From Alphaproteobacteria bacterium (GTDB taxonomy: Bacteria; Pseudomonadota; Alphaproteobacteria; CAAGCB01; CAG-977), in NCBI GenBank assembly GCA_900768185.1, contig CAAGCB010000044.1:124001-188000 (forward strand): DNA of 64,000 nucleotides, written 5' to 3'. The first letter of the stretch is position 1. Every line of letters starts with the position of its first letter. The notes under the pieces are model-generated. The model was not told where the DNA came from. It saw nothing but the letters and a program-made list of their open reading frames with translations, and searched no databases. This document shows, piece by piece, positions 24,712-33,699 of the stretch. The position numbers and the translations under genes were made by a program.

Positions 24712-25419
24712 ATGAACATAAGAAAGTTTAAAATTCCGCTTATAGTGTTAGGGCTGTGCCTGATAACGATGCTTTTATTGACATGGATATGGAGAAAACC
24801 GATGCCTCAATACAACTGGAACGAAATTCCCGACGATCAGATCGAGGTCTTGATTAAAAAAATCAACGCGTTGTCGACGTTCAGCATGTTCACCCCGGGA
24901 CGTTCGCATCTGACAATCGCCGAATTGCCGTTTTATTCGGAATTCAAATTGTTGCAGGCGACGACCTTTTCCTCCATTCCGCCCGTGACGATGGAATACC
25001 TGATCAAGGGCGAAGGCGAAAATGCCGAGGTGATTAAAATGGACGGCACGCGCGATCCCATTTTTGAAAACAACGCCAAGGGCGGATTGATCCTGAACAA
25101 GGATACGGTCGTCGCCTATGCCGCGTTTGTTTTGGACGCCGTTCAGACCGAACATGGGTCTTTGCGTCTGGTCGAAAAGGTTGACGAAGACACCTTTACC
25201 GACACGCCCACCCCGCAACAACGCAAGGACGTCACGCACATGATCCGTCCCGCGAAGGTGACGGAAACCGCCGACGGTTTCGCTTTGGACGCCATCATGC
25301 TGTATGGCGATTCCGTGTACCGCGCCGATATCGACGTGAAAAAAGACGGCTTTATCGAAATCAAAGACGAGCAGTTGCTGGCGGAGGGTTTGCCCATTCG
25401 TCCCATTTTCCTGGAGTGA
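24712..25419 (+). CDS. Single-pass membrane-anchored protein of unknown function
   Basis: About 235 residues from ATG 24712. One N-terminal helix (IPLIVLGLCLITMLLLTWIW, residues 8-27) should anchor it in the inner membrane, with the remainder on the outer side. The rest is mixed alpha/beta with no motif I recognise; a segment near residue 100 reads GTRDPIFENNAKGGLILN. It lies 10 bases after the TPR-methyltransferase gene and 10 bases before the ALDH-like gene, so the three are probably one operon. No cysteine or catalytic pattern suggests an enzyme. Confidence 0.7.
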   Translation: MNIRKFKIPLIVLGLCLITMLLLTWIWRKPMPQYNWNEIPDDQIEVLIKKINALSTFSMFTPGRSHLTIAELPFYSEFKLLQATTFSSIPPVTMEYLIKGEGENAEVIKMDGTRDPIFENNAKGGLILNKDTVVAYAAFVLDAVQTEHGSLRLVEKVDEDTFTDTPTPQQRKDVTHMIRPAKVTETADGFALDAIMLYGDSVYRADIDVKKDGFIEIKDEQLLAEGLPIRPIFLE

Positions 25420-25429
25420 CGGGGACGGC

Positions 25430-26893
25430 ATGTTCAATCGCGTCGCCGAAATCGTCAAACGGCTGAATCTGGATCTGGAATTTATTTCCGGCGGAAATTG
25501 CGTGGATTATTCCCCCGTTACGGGGGAACAAATCGCGTCGTTTCCGATTTACAACGCCGAACGGATCGCCGGCGTGATTCAGCGGTCAAGACACGCGTTT
25601 TCCGAATGGCGTTTGGTCGCGCCGAAAGACCGCAGCGAATTATTGCGTTTGTTTTCCGAGGAAATGCGCGCCGCCGAAGACGATTTGGCGCAGCTGATCG
25701 CGATTGAAACGGGCAAGATTTATCCCACCGCGCTGAAAGAAGTGCGGCGGTCGATCAAAATTTGCGATATGGTCGCCGATATGCAGCACCGCATGTCGGG
25801 TTTTTCCGTCCCGACGGAAAGTCATAATCTGGTGGTGTCCGAAATCTGGCAGCCGATCGGTCCCGTCGTCGTGCTGACATCGTTCAATTTTCCTTTGCGC
25901 GTTTGGGTCCTCAACGCTTTGCTGGCGTTGGTGTGCGGTAATTCCGTCATCTGGCGCCCGTCGCGCAAGGCGTTGCTGACGGCGTTCGCGGTCAATACGC
26001 TGTTGCGTCGCGCCAAAGCCCGATCCGTCGCCGACTGTCCGGAATATCTGTCCCAGCTGGTGATTTGCGATCCCGACGATTCCGTCATCATGGCGGAAAG
26101 CCGCGACATTCCGTTGCTTTGCGCCACGGGCGCCCCCAATATGGCGCGCGGTTTGCAAAGCAGGGTCGGACAGCGTCTGGGGCGCAGTATCCTGTCGGTC
26201 GGCGGCAATAACGCCGCGATTGTCACGCCGACGGCAGACATTGAACTGACGGTTGATGAATTGCTGGTTTCGGCGGTTGCCGACGCGGGGCAGCGTAGCA
26301 CGTCCCTGCAACGTCTGTTCGTGCATTCGTCCGTCTACGATCGGGTCGTCGAACGGCTGAAATCCGCGTTTTCGAATGTGAAGGTCGATTCGCCGTTTGA
26401 ACGTCACGCAAAGGTCGGGCCTTTGATTGACAAAGCGGCGTTTGACAATATGCGTTTGGCTTTGGAACAGGCTAAAATCGACGGGGGACAGGTTTTCGGC
26501 GGACAAAGAATCAATGTCGGGTTGCGTGAAAACGCTTATTACGTCGCTCCCGCTTTGGTGGAAATGCCGGGACAGACGGATACCGTGAAAAACGAATTGC
26601 TGGCGCCCGTCCTGTATGTGATGCGCTATGACGATTTGCATCAGGCCGTGGCGGGCGTGAACGCGTTTGCGCAAACACTGCTGGCGTGTATTTTTTCCAA
26701 TAATTTAAAGGAAATCGGTTATTTCACGTCCATTGACGGCGTCCAGACCGAAGCCGCGATCGTCAATGCCGGAACGGTCGGCTACGATATGGCGGCGATG
26801 TTCACGACGGGCAAGGACAACCGCAGCTTTACGTCCGACGCGTGGCGTCCGTTCATGCAGTCGAAAACGTGTCTGACCAATTATAATTTCTGA
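25430..26893 (+). CDS. ALDH7-like aldehyde dehydrogenase homologue lacking catalytic residues
   Basis: 487 residues with the full aldehyde dehydrogenase fold, nearest in look to the ALDH7 (aminoadipic-semialdehyde) group: LTSFNFPLRVWVLNALLAL (oxyanion Asn kept), ILSVGGNNAAIV and DAGQRSTSLQRLF. Two essential residues are missing. The general base Glu of the LELGGNN motif is Ser256, and the nucleophilic Cys of AGQRCT is Ser290 (AGC at 26297-26299). The reading frame is intact and full length, so it is conserved as a protein but should not oxidise aldehydes. A structural or regulatory role, or a different activity, is inferred. Follows a membrane-anchored unknown gene. Confidence 0.85.
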   Translation: MFNRVAEIVKRLNLDLEFISGGNCVDYSPVTGEQIASFPIYNAERIAGVIQRSRHAFSEWRLVAPKDRSELLRLFSEEMRAAEDDLAQLIAIETGKIYPTALKEVRRSIKICDMVADMQHRMSGFSVPTESHNLVVSEIWQPIGPVVVLTSFNFPLRVWVLNALLALVCGNSVIWRPSRKALLTAFAVNTLLRRAKARSVADCPEYLSQLVICDPDDSVIMAESRDIPLLCATGAPNMARGLQSRVGQRLGRSILSVGGNNAAIVTPTADIELTVDELLVSAVADAGQRSTSLQRLFVHSSVYDRVVERLKSAFSNVKVDSPFERHAKVGPLIDKAAFDNMRLALEQAKIDGGQVFGGQRINVGLRENAYYVAPALVEMPGQTDTVKNELLAPVLYVMRYDDLHQAVAGVNAFAQTLLACIFSNNLKEIGYFTSIDGVQTEAAIVNAGTVGYDMAAMFTTGKDNRSFTSDAWRPFMQSKTCLTNYNF

Positions 26894-26912
26894 CGTTTTT
26901 TCGGGGCGGAGC

Positions 26913-27698
26913 ATGCGCGTTCGGGACAAGGTGAAAAAAAGTGTTTTGACGGCGCTGGTCGCGGTGACGCTTTGTTCGTGCGCGGGGAATCGAACGCTTG
27001 ATCCCGAAACGACGCCGCCCGAAACGCTGTACAACGGCGCGTTGGATTTGTTGGTTAAACAGCGTGAATACACCAAATCAATCGCCGCTTTTGACGATGT
27101 CGACCGCTATTATCCGTATTCCCGTTGGGCGATTCGCGCGCAGATCATGCAGGCGTTCGCCGATTATTTGAAACGCGAATACGATGACGCCGTCGTCGTT
27201 TTGGACAGGTTTTTGCAACTGTATCCCGGCAACGCTTTCGCCCCTTACGCCTATTATTTAAAAGCGATGTGCTTTTACGCGCAGATTTCGGACACCGACA
27301 GGGGGCAGAAAATGACCCGAACGGCGCTGGAGGCGTTGAACGAGGTCGTCAGCCGTTTCCCGAATACGCCCTATGCCGTCGACGCCGAAAAGCGGATTGT
27401 TCTGGCGGTGGAATATCTGGCGGCGAAAAACGTCAAGATCGGCATGTATTACTTGAAACGCGACGAACACATCGCCGCGCTGAACCGCTTTGCGGACACT
27501 GTGCGGAATTATCAGCGCACCCGTCCCGCGCAGGAAGCCTTGTACCGTCTGACGGAAACGTATTTGCAGCTGGGACTGGACGGCGAAGCGCAAAAAAGCG
27601 CGGCGATACTGGGGTATAACCACCCGAACAGTCCGTGGTATGCCCGCGCTTTCGCGTTGATGAAAAAATACGTCCCCGATTCCGTCGCCGAAAAATAA
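26913..27698 (+). CDS. bamD: Outer-membrane assembly lipoprotein BamD
   Basis: 261 residues. The essential lipoprotein of the BAM complex that inserts beta-barrel proteins. A signal peptide ends in a TLCSCAG lipobox (Cys near residue 24), followed by five TPR-like repeats starting PPETLYNGALDLL, with the family segments AFDDVDRYYPYSRWAIRAQI and FLQLYPGNAFAPYAYYLKA. GGAG precedes the ATG. The order bamD-recN-ligA is conserved in alphaproteobacteria. Confidence 0.93.
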   Translation: MRVRDKVKKSVLTALVAVTLCSCAGNRTLDPETTPPETLYNGALDLLVKQREYTKSIAAFDDVDRYYPYSRWAIRAQIMQAFADYLKREYDDAVVVLDRFLQLYPGNAFAPYAYYLKAMCFYAQISDTDRGQKMTRTALEALNEVVSRFPNTPYAVDAEKRIVLAVEYLAAKNVKIGMYYLKRDEHIAALNRFADTVRNYQRTRPAQEALYRLTETYLQLGLDGEAQKSAAILGYNHPNSPWYARAFALMKKYVPDSVAEK

Positions 27699-27711
27699 AG
27701 GAACGAAAGCC

Positions 27712-29397
27712 GTGTTGTCGCGTTTGTCCATTCGTGATGTTGTTTTAATTGAAAAACTGGATCTGGATTTTGCGGGCGGTTTGTGCGCTTTTACGGGCGA
27801 AACGGGCGCGGGCAAATCGATTCTGCTGGATTCTCTGGCTTTGGCGACGGGCGCGCGCGCGGATTCGTCGCTGGTGCGCCATGGCGCGAAACAGCTGTCC
27901 GTTTCGGCGGAATTTGTCATCGCCGGCGACAGTCCCGTTTTCGCGATATTGGACGAGGCGGGGGTTGATATCGAAAAAGGCGAACCGCTGGTGTTGCGGC
28001 GCGTTGTTTCAGCCGACGGCAAAAGCCGCGCGTTTGTCAACGACCAATCCGTCGGGGCGGCGATGATGCGTCGGATCGGCGAAGAACTGGTCGAAATTCA
28101 CGGGCAGTTTGCGACGCACGGGCTTTTGAACGCGGCGACGCACGGAAATGTTCTGGATTCCTATGGGGGAACGGCGGGACTGAAAGCGGAAACGGCGGCG
28201 CTGTATCGTGCTTGGCAGGATAAAATCCATGAAAAGGAAGCGGCGCGCGCCGAATTGGAAAAAGCGCGGGCGGAAGAGGATTTCTTGCGTCATTCGGTTG
28301 ACGAGCTGTCCCGTTTCAATCCGCAGGCGGGCGAAGAAAAGGAACTGTCCGATCGTCGCGCGATGATGATGAACGCCGAAAAAATCGCCGAAGGGCTGAC
28401 GCAGGCGCGCGACGCGCTGGCTGACGAAAGCCTTGACAGGGCTTTGCGGCTGGCTCAGCGTCAGCTGGAAAGCCTGTCGAAATACGGCGAAGGACGGTTC
28501 GACGCCGTCATCGAATCGCTGGATCGCGTCATGGTCGAATTGAACGAGGACGCGGCGGCGCTGGAAACTTTCTGCGGCGATTTGGATTTCGATCCTCTCG
28601 CGCAGGAGGCTGTGGAAGAACGCCTGTTCGGTTTGCGGGCGCTGGCGCGCAAACATCAGGTCGACGCGGACGCTCTGCCCGACCTGTCGGCGGATTTCGA
28701 ACGCCGTCTGAACAATCTGGACAAGGGCGGCGAAGACTTGATTCGCTTTGAAAAAGAAGCCGAAGATTTACGTTTGCGCTATATGGAAGCGGCGCAAAAG
28801 CTGTCCGCCGCGCGCGTCGGGGCGGCGCAAAAGCTGGATAATGCCGTCGCGCGCGAACTGCCGCCCCTGAAATTGGACAAGGCGGTGTTTAAAACGCGGA
28901 TCGACCGTTTGCCCGAATCGATGTGGACGGCGGGCGGGATCGACAAAATCGAATTTGTCGCGTCAACCAACGCGGGCGTTCCGTTGGCGCCGATCGCAAA
29001 AATCGCGTCGGGCGGCGAACTGGCGCGTTTTATGCTGGCGCTGAAAGTCAATCTGGCGGCGGCTGAAAAGATTCCGACCCTGATTTTTGACGAGGTCGAC
29101 GCCGCGATCGGCGGAGCGACGGCGACGGCGGTCGGAGAACGTCTGGCTCGTCTGGCTTCGGACGGGTGTCAGGTGCTGACCGTCACCCATTCGCCGCAGG
29201 TGGCGTCTTTCGGCGCGCATCATTTCCGCGTGCGGAAAGCCGAAGTCGAAACGGGCAAGGTTCTGACTTCCGTCGATAAATTGACCGACGCCGAACGGCG
29301 CGAGGAAATCGCCCGCATGCTGGCGGGATCGCGCGTCACGGACGCCAGCCGCGCCGCCGCGGACGAACTTTTGAAAAACAGGACGACAGCCGAATGA
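27712..29397 (+). CDS. recN: DNA repair protein RecN
   Basis: 561 residues, SMC-like ATPase for double-strand break repair. GTG start at 27712 with GAAAG before it. Seen: the N-terminal LSIRDVVLIEKLDLDF and Walker A GETGAGKSILL near residue 35, long coiled-coil regions (about 150-370), the signature IASGGELARFMLAL near 430, Walker B TLIFDEVDAAIGG, and the D-loop/His segment VTHSPQVASF. The stop overlaps the ligA start by four bases (ATGA). Confidence 0.95.
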   Translation: MLSRLSIRDVVLIEKLDLDFAGGLCAFTGETGAGKSILLDSLALATGARADSSLVRHGAKQLSVSAEFVIAGDSPVFAILDEAGVDIEKGEPLVLRRVVSADGKSRAFVNDQSVGAAMMRRIGEELVEIHGQFATHGLLNAATHGNVLDSYGGTAGLKAETAALYRAWQDKIHEKEAARAELEKARAEEDFLRHSVDELSRFNPQAGEEKELSDRRAMMMNAEKIAEGLTQARDALADESLDRALRLAQRQLESLSKYGEGRFDAVIESLDRVMVELNEDAAALETFCGDLDFDPLAQEAVEERLFGLRALARKHQVDADALPDLSADFERRLNNLDKGGEDLIRFEKEAEDLRLRYMEAAQKLSAARVGAAQKLDNAVARELPPLKLDKAVFKTRIDRLPESMWTAGGIDKIEFVASTNAGVPLAPIAKIASGGELARFMLALKVNLAAAEKIPTLIFDEVDAAIGGATATAVGERLARLASDGCQVLTVTHSPQVASFGAHHFRVRKAEVETGKVLTSVDKLTDAERREEIARMLAGSRVTDASRAAADELLKNRTTAE

Positions 29398-31484
29398 CCG
29401 ATGTTCCCGCCCGTGATTTGACGGATTTGGAAGCCGCCGCCGAACTGGCGGCTTTGGCTAAAAAAATGGCGCTGGCGGAACGGGCGTATTATCAGAACGA
29501 CGACCCCGTGATGACGGACGCCGAATACGACGCGCTGAAAAAACGAAACGAAGAAATCGAACGTCTTTTTCCGCATCTGATCCGCGCGGATTCGCCGTCA
29601 AAACGCGTCGGCGCCAAAGCGTCGGAAGATTTCGCCAAGGTCGCGCACGGCGTGCCGATGCTGTCGCTGGCAAACATTTTCACCGATGGCGACGTGTACG
29701 AATTTATCGACAAGATTCGCCGTTTTCTGGGGCTGGACGAATCGGAAACGCCGCAGTTTATGGCGGAACCGAAGCTGGACGGTCTGTCCTTTTCCGCGTT
29801 GTACGTCGACGGCAAATTCACGCGCGGGGCGACGCGCGGCGACGGTATGGTCGGCGAAGACATCACGGAAAACCTGAAAATGATTCCCGATCTGCCTTTG
29901 ACGCTGGACGGCGCGGACGTGCCTGAACGCATGGAAATCAGGGGCGAGGTCTTTATGAACAAGGCTGACTTTTTCGCCCTGAACGACGAACAGATCGAAA
30001 AGGGGAAAAAGCCGTTCGCCAACCCCCGCAACGCGGCGGCGGGGTCTTTGCGCCAGCTGGATCCGCGCGTGACGAAACGGCGGCGTTTGTCGCTGTTCGG
30101 GTACGCGTTCGGCGAAGTGTCCGCGGAAAAATGGGCGACGCACGCCGAATATCTGGAAAAAATCAGCGGCTGGGGCTTTCCGGTCAATCCTGAAAACAGG
30201 CTTTGTTCTTCGGCGGACGAGATCGTCGCGTATTTTAAAAGCTTGGGCGAACGGCGGTCGGGACTGGCATACGACATCGACGGCGCGGTGTACAAAGTCA
30301 ACCGCCGCGACTATCAGGAACGGCTGGGGTTCGTCGCGCGTTCCCCGCGCTGGGCGATCGCGCATAAATTTCCGGCGGAACAGGCGGTGACGCGGCTGGA
30401 AAACATTCGCGTGCAGGTCGGACGCACGGGCGTGCTGACCCCCGTCGCGGATCTGCAACCCGTCAACGTCGGCGGCGTCATGGTCGCGCACGCCACTTTG
30501 CACAACGAAGACGAAATCAAACGCAAAGACATTCGCGTCGGCGATTACGTCGTCGTTCAGCGCGCGGGCGACGTGATCCCGCAAATCGTGCGCGTTATTG
30601 CCGAAAAACGTTCCGCCGATTCGATTCCGTTCGTTTTTCCGACGACATGCCCCGTTTGCGGATCGCACGTCGTTCGGGACGAGGATCAGGCGGCGCAACG
30701 GTGTTCCGGCGGCTTGATCTGTCCCGCGCAGGCGGTGGAAAAGCTGAAACACTTTGTGTCGCGCGACGCCTTGAATATCGAAGGGTTCGGCGCGAAAAAC
30801 ACGCAATGTTTCTTTGAACGCGGGTGGATTCAAACCCCCGGCGACGTGTTTGATCTGGAATCCTTGCATGGCGCGGAAATCCGCAAGCTGGAAGGCTGGG
30901 GCGATAAATCGGCGGATAATCTGTTTTCGTCGATACGCAAGGTGCGAAACGGCGTTTCCATGGACAAATTTTTGTTTGCTCTGGGGATTCCGCAAATCGG
31001 ACAGGCGACGGCGCGCCTGCTGGCGGCGCACTATCTGAACATGACGGATTTTTTGGCGCAGATCGACGCGGCGCGGGATATGGAATCCGACGCGTACAAG
31101 GAATTGATCGCGATCGAAAGCATCGGGGAAATCGTCGCGCGGGAACTGCTGGACTTTTTCGAGGAAGAACGCAACCGCGCCGAAGTCGCCCGCCTGTTGT
31201 CGCAAATCAAAGTGTCGGATTTCGAACCCGCGGCGCAAAGCGACAACCCGCTGGCGGGAAAAACGGTCGTGTTCACGGGGACGCTGCCGACTCTGACCCG
31301 TAACGAAGCCAAAGCCAAAGCCTTGACCGTCGGGGCGAAAGTGGCGGGATCGGTTTCGAAAAAAACGGATTATGTCATTTTGGGCGCCGATGCGGGATCA
31401 AAGGCGGAAAAAGCGCGGGAATTGGGCGTTTCAGTGATTTCCGAAGACGAATTTATCGCGATGTGTAACAATCGGAAACAATAG
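29394..31484 (+). CDS. ligA: NAD-dependent DNA ligase
   Basis: 696 residues, normal for LigA; seals nicks in replication and repair using NAD. Domains in order: Ia (YYQNDDPVMTDAEYD), nucleotidyltransferase with the active-site lysine in AEPKLDGLS near residue 125, the OB fold (VGRTGVLTPVADLQPV), the four-cysteine zinc finger (CPVCGS ... CSGGLICPAQA), helix-hairpin-helix repeats (GIPQIGQATARLL, IESIGEIVA) and a C-terminal BRCT domain (LAGKTVVFTGTLPTLTR). Confidence 0.97.
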   Translation: MTDVPARDLTDLEAAAELAALAKKMALAERAYYQNDDPVMTDAEYDALKKRNEEIERLFPHLIRADSPSKRVGAKASEDFAKVAHGVPMLSLANIFTDGDVYEFIDKIRRFLGLDESETPQFMAEPKLDGLSFSALYVDGKFTRGATRGDGMVGEDITENLKMIPDLPLTLDGADVPERMEIRGEVFMNKADFFALNDEQIEKGKKPFANPRNAAAGSLRQLDPRVTKRRRLSLFGYAFGEVSAEKWATHAEYLEKISGWGFPVNPENRLCSSADEIVAYFKSLGERRSGLAYDIDGAVYKVNRRDYQERLGFVARSPRWAIAHKFPAEQAVTRLENIRVQVGRTGVLTPVADLQPVNVGGVMVAHATLHNEDEIKRKDIRVGDYVVVQRAGDVIPQIVRVIAEKRSADSIPFVFPTTCPVCGSHVVRDEDQAAQRCSGGLICPAQAVEKLKHFVSRDALNIEGFGAKNTQCFFERGWIQTPGDVFDLESLHGAEIRKLEGWGDKSADNLFSSIRKVRNGVSMDKFLFALGIPQIGQATARLLAAHYLNMTDFLAQIDAARDMESDAYKELIAIESIGEIVARELLDFFEEERNRAEVARLLSQIKVSDFEPAAQSDNPLAGKTVVFTGTLPTLTRNEAKAKALTVGAKVAGSVSKKTDYVILGADAGSKAEKARELGVSVISEDEFIAMCNNRKQ

Positions 31485-31558
31485 TTTAATGGCGTTTTGA
31501 AAAAAGATGCCCTACCTTTTGTCTGTCGGAACAACTATGGCGAAAGGGGAAACGGGTA

Positions 31559-31972
31559 ATGAAAACGGCTTTTTTTACCGCTTTGTTTTTTGTCGCTTCG
31601 GTTAGTTCCGCTTTTGCGCAGGAATTCGGACGTCCGTTCGTTTTGGCGATGGATTATTCCGTCCTGACCCGTTTGGCGCAAGCCGACACGTTTCAAACCG
31701 CGCGCGCAAAATTGAACGACGCCGAACCGTTCGTTCAAAAAACGCGCGAAGCCCTGAAATCCGAAACGAATATCGAAGACGACGCCAAATTCCAACAGGT
31801 CAAGGACTTTTCCAAAAAGCCCCGCTCTCTGTCGGGCGGCGCGAATTTCAACGCGGACGACGGCGTGTCCGTGCGCGCCGCGGCGGGTTACACCTTCCCC
31901 GAAGAAGACGAACAAAAAAACAAGACGGACAAAGCCTATTCCCTGTCCATCGGCGTCGAAGTCGCGCTGTAA
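31559..31972 (+). CDS. Small exported protein of unknown function
   Basis: 137 residues with a strong signal peptide (MKTAFFTALFFVASVSSAFA, cleavage near residue 20). The mature part is soluble and mixed in charge and ends GVEVAL with alternating residues, so the last third (GGANFNADDGVSVRAAAGYTF) may form one or two beta strands. I do not recognise a family. AGGGG lies upstream. It is preceded by ligA and followed by a convergent small ORF. Confidence 0.65.
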   Translation: MKTAFFTALFFVASVSSAFAQEFGRPFVLAMDYSVLTRLAQADTFQTARAKLNDAEPFVQKTREALKSETNIEDDAKFQQVKDFSKKPRSLSGGANFNADDGVSVRAAAGYTFPEEDEQKNKTDKAYSLSIGVEVAL

Positions 31973-31974
31973 AA

Positions 31975-32091
31975 TCAACGCCAATCGCAATCAATCGTGA
32001 TAATGCCGGCGGGCATGCCGATCAGTTCGATATCGAATTTTATAGTCGGCTTGATTTCTTTTTCGGCGAAAGGAAAACGACCGGCTTTCAA
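31975..32091 (-). CDS. Candidate 38-residue protein after murJ
   Basis: A TTG start at 32091 has AGGAG seven bases before it, overlapping the murJ stop. The frame runs to TGA at 31975 and encodes a 38-residue peptide starting MKAGRFPFAEKEIKPT and ending IITIDCDWR. The sequence is balanced, lacks a signal or membrane helix, and the ribosome site is the best feature. No family is recognised. It may be a translation-coupled small protein or chance. Confidence 0.4.
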   Translation of the reverse strand: MKAGRFPFAEKEIKPTIKFDIELIGMPAGIITIDCDWR

Positions 32092-32103
32092 GGGCGTTCT
32101 CCT

Positions 32104-33699
32104 TTATTTTTTTTCGTGCCGCGACAGGCGGGATTTGACCGCTTTCAAATCGACGCCGCCCGAAATCAGGACGCAAACCGCGAACACGACGCCGCCCGCC
32201 GCGATCAGCGCGGTCAGCGTGCCGAATTTGATCGAATTTCCGCCGTGTATCCAATCGGGGAACAGCAGATTCGCCCGAACGTTCAGTTCCCAAACCGTCG
32301 CCGTCATCAAAGCGGTGGAAAAAAAGATGGAACGCACGCGGCGCCAAAACAGGCTGTCCGTTTGATGCAGATGTTGCTTTTTTATGCGCAAAACGTATTG
32401 AACGACGTTGACCCAGGCGACGATGCCGGTTGCCAGCGCGATGCCGACATAACCGAACGCGGGCAGAAAAGCGGCGCACAGTCCGACATACAATCCCAGC
32501 GCCCACGCGGCGATGCGCACGGGGGTGACGGTGTCGCCGCGCGCGTAAAACACGGGGGCGAGCGTTTTTGTCAAAATATAGGCGGGCAGTCCGGCGGCGT
32601 AGGCGCACAAGGCGACGGCGGTCTTTGCGCTTGCCGTCGCGTCGAAAGCGCCGCGTTCGAACAAAACGGAAATGATCGGCAGGCTGAGCGTCATCAGCCC
32701 CGCCATGGACGGCACGGACGCCAGCAAAGCGAATTCCAGCGCGCGGTTCAGACTGTGGCGCGCCTGTTCCGTTTCCCCCGATTTCAGCTGGCGCGTCAGA
32801 ATGGGCAGCAACGCCGTTCCGATTGCCGCGCCGATGATGCCGACGGGCAGCTGGTACAGGCGGTTCGCGTAATACAGCCACGACACGGCGCCCGTCGCCA
32901 GAAACGACACGAAAAGGGTGTCCAAAAACATATTAATCTGATATATGCCCGATCCGAAAATCCCCGGCAGAATGCGTTTCATCAAAAGTTTCAGTTCTGC
33001 GGATTTGTTTTTCAAGACGTTCATCGGGCTGCGCAGTCCCAGCGAAACGCCCGCGCGCCGCGTGTGCCAGACCAGCCAGACCAGCTGAAACACGCCCGCC
33101 GCCGTCACGCCCCACGACAGCGCGTAGCCGTAGTTTCCTCCGCACAGCGGGGTGAACGCGAACAGCGCGGCGATCATCGTGACGTTCAGCAAGACGGGAG
33201 TCAGCGCGGCGGCGGCAAACCGCCCCGTTGAATTAAGCACGCCGCTTTGCAGGGAATTCAGCGACACCAGCAGCAGATAAGGAAACGTGATGCGCGACAT
33301 CACGACGGCGGCGTCGAATTTTTCGGGTTCTTCGATAAAACCGGGGGCTTGAACCATGATGAACAGCGGCATCGCGATTTCGGCGACGGCGGTGAAAAGC
33401 AACACGATGTAGAACAGGGCGGAAAAGGCTTCTTCGGCGAACAGGCGGGCGGGTTCTTTACCTTCGGTTTCCAGCCGTTCGGAAAACAGCGGAACAAAGG
33501 CGACGTTGAACGCGCCTTCGGCGAACAGACTGCGGAACAGGTTGGGCAGTTTGAACGCGACGAAAAACGCGTCGGCAACCATGCCCGCGCCCAGAAAGTT
33601 CGCGATCAGCAGGTCGCGGACGAATCCCAGAACGCGGCTGACCATTGTCCAACCGCCGACTGTCAGAATGGATTTAACGACTGAAAGGGGAGCTGCCAT
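32104..33699 (-). CDS. murJ: Lipid II flippase MurJ
   Basis: 531 residues with about 14 membrane helices; moves lipid II across the inner membrane for cell-wall synthesis. Start at ATG 33699 chosen from the perfect GGAGG before it and the family start (SVVKSILTVGGWTMVSRVLGFVRD). Other motifs: GAGMVADAFFVAFKLPNLFR, and the central charged helices. The 5' end overlaps glnD by 26 bases. glnD-murJ is a known alphaproteobacterial pairing. Confidence 0.94.
   Translation of the reverse strand: MAAPLSVVKSILTVGGWTMVSRVLGFVRDLLIANFLGAGMVADAFFVAFKLPNLFRSLFAEGAFNVAFVPLFSERLETEGKEPARLFAEEAFSALFYIVLLFTAVAEIAMPLFIMVQAPGFIEEPEKFDAAVVMSRITFPYLLLVSLNSLQSGVLNSTGRFAAAALTPVLLNVTMIAALFAFTPLCGGNYGYALSWGVTAAGVFQLVWLVWHTRRAGVSLGLRSPMNVLKNKSAELKLLMKRILPGIFGSGIYQINMFLDTLFVSFLATGAVSWLYYANRLYQLPVGIIGAAIGTALLPILTRQLKSGETEQARHSLNRALEFALLASVPSMAGLMTLSLPIISVLFERGAFDATASAKTAVALCAYAAGLPAYILTKTLAPVFYARGDTVTPVRIAAWALGLYVGLCAAFLPAFGYVGIALATGIVAWVNVVQYVLRIKKQHLHQTDSLFWRRVRSIFFSTALMTATVWELNVRANLLFPDWIHGGNSIKFGTLTALIAAGGVVFAVCVLISGGVDLKAVKSRLSRHEKK

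Noticed and set aside
29598..31238. 546-codon open frame opposite ligA
   Set aside because: Antisense shadow of ligA with the same His/Arg/Gln-rich composition.
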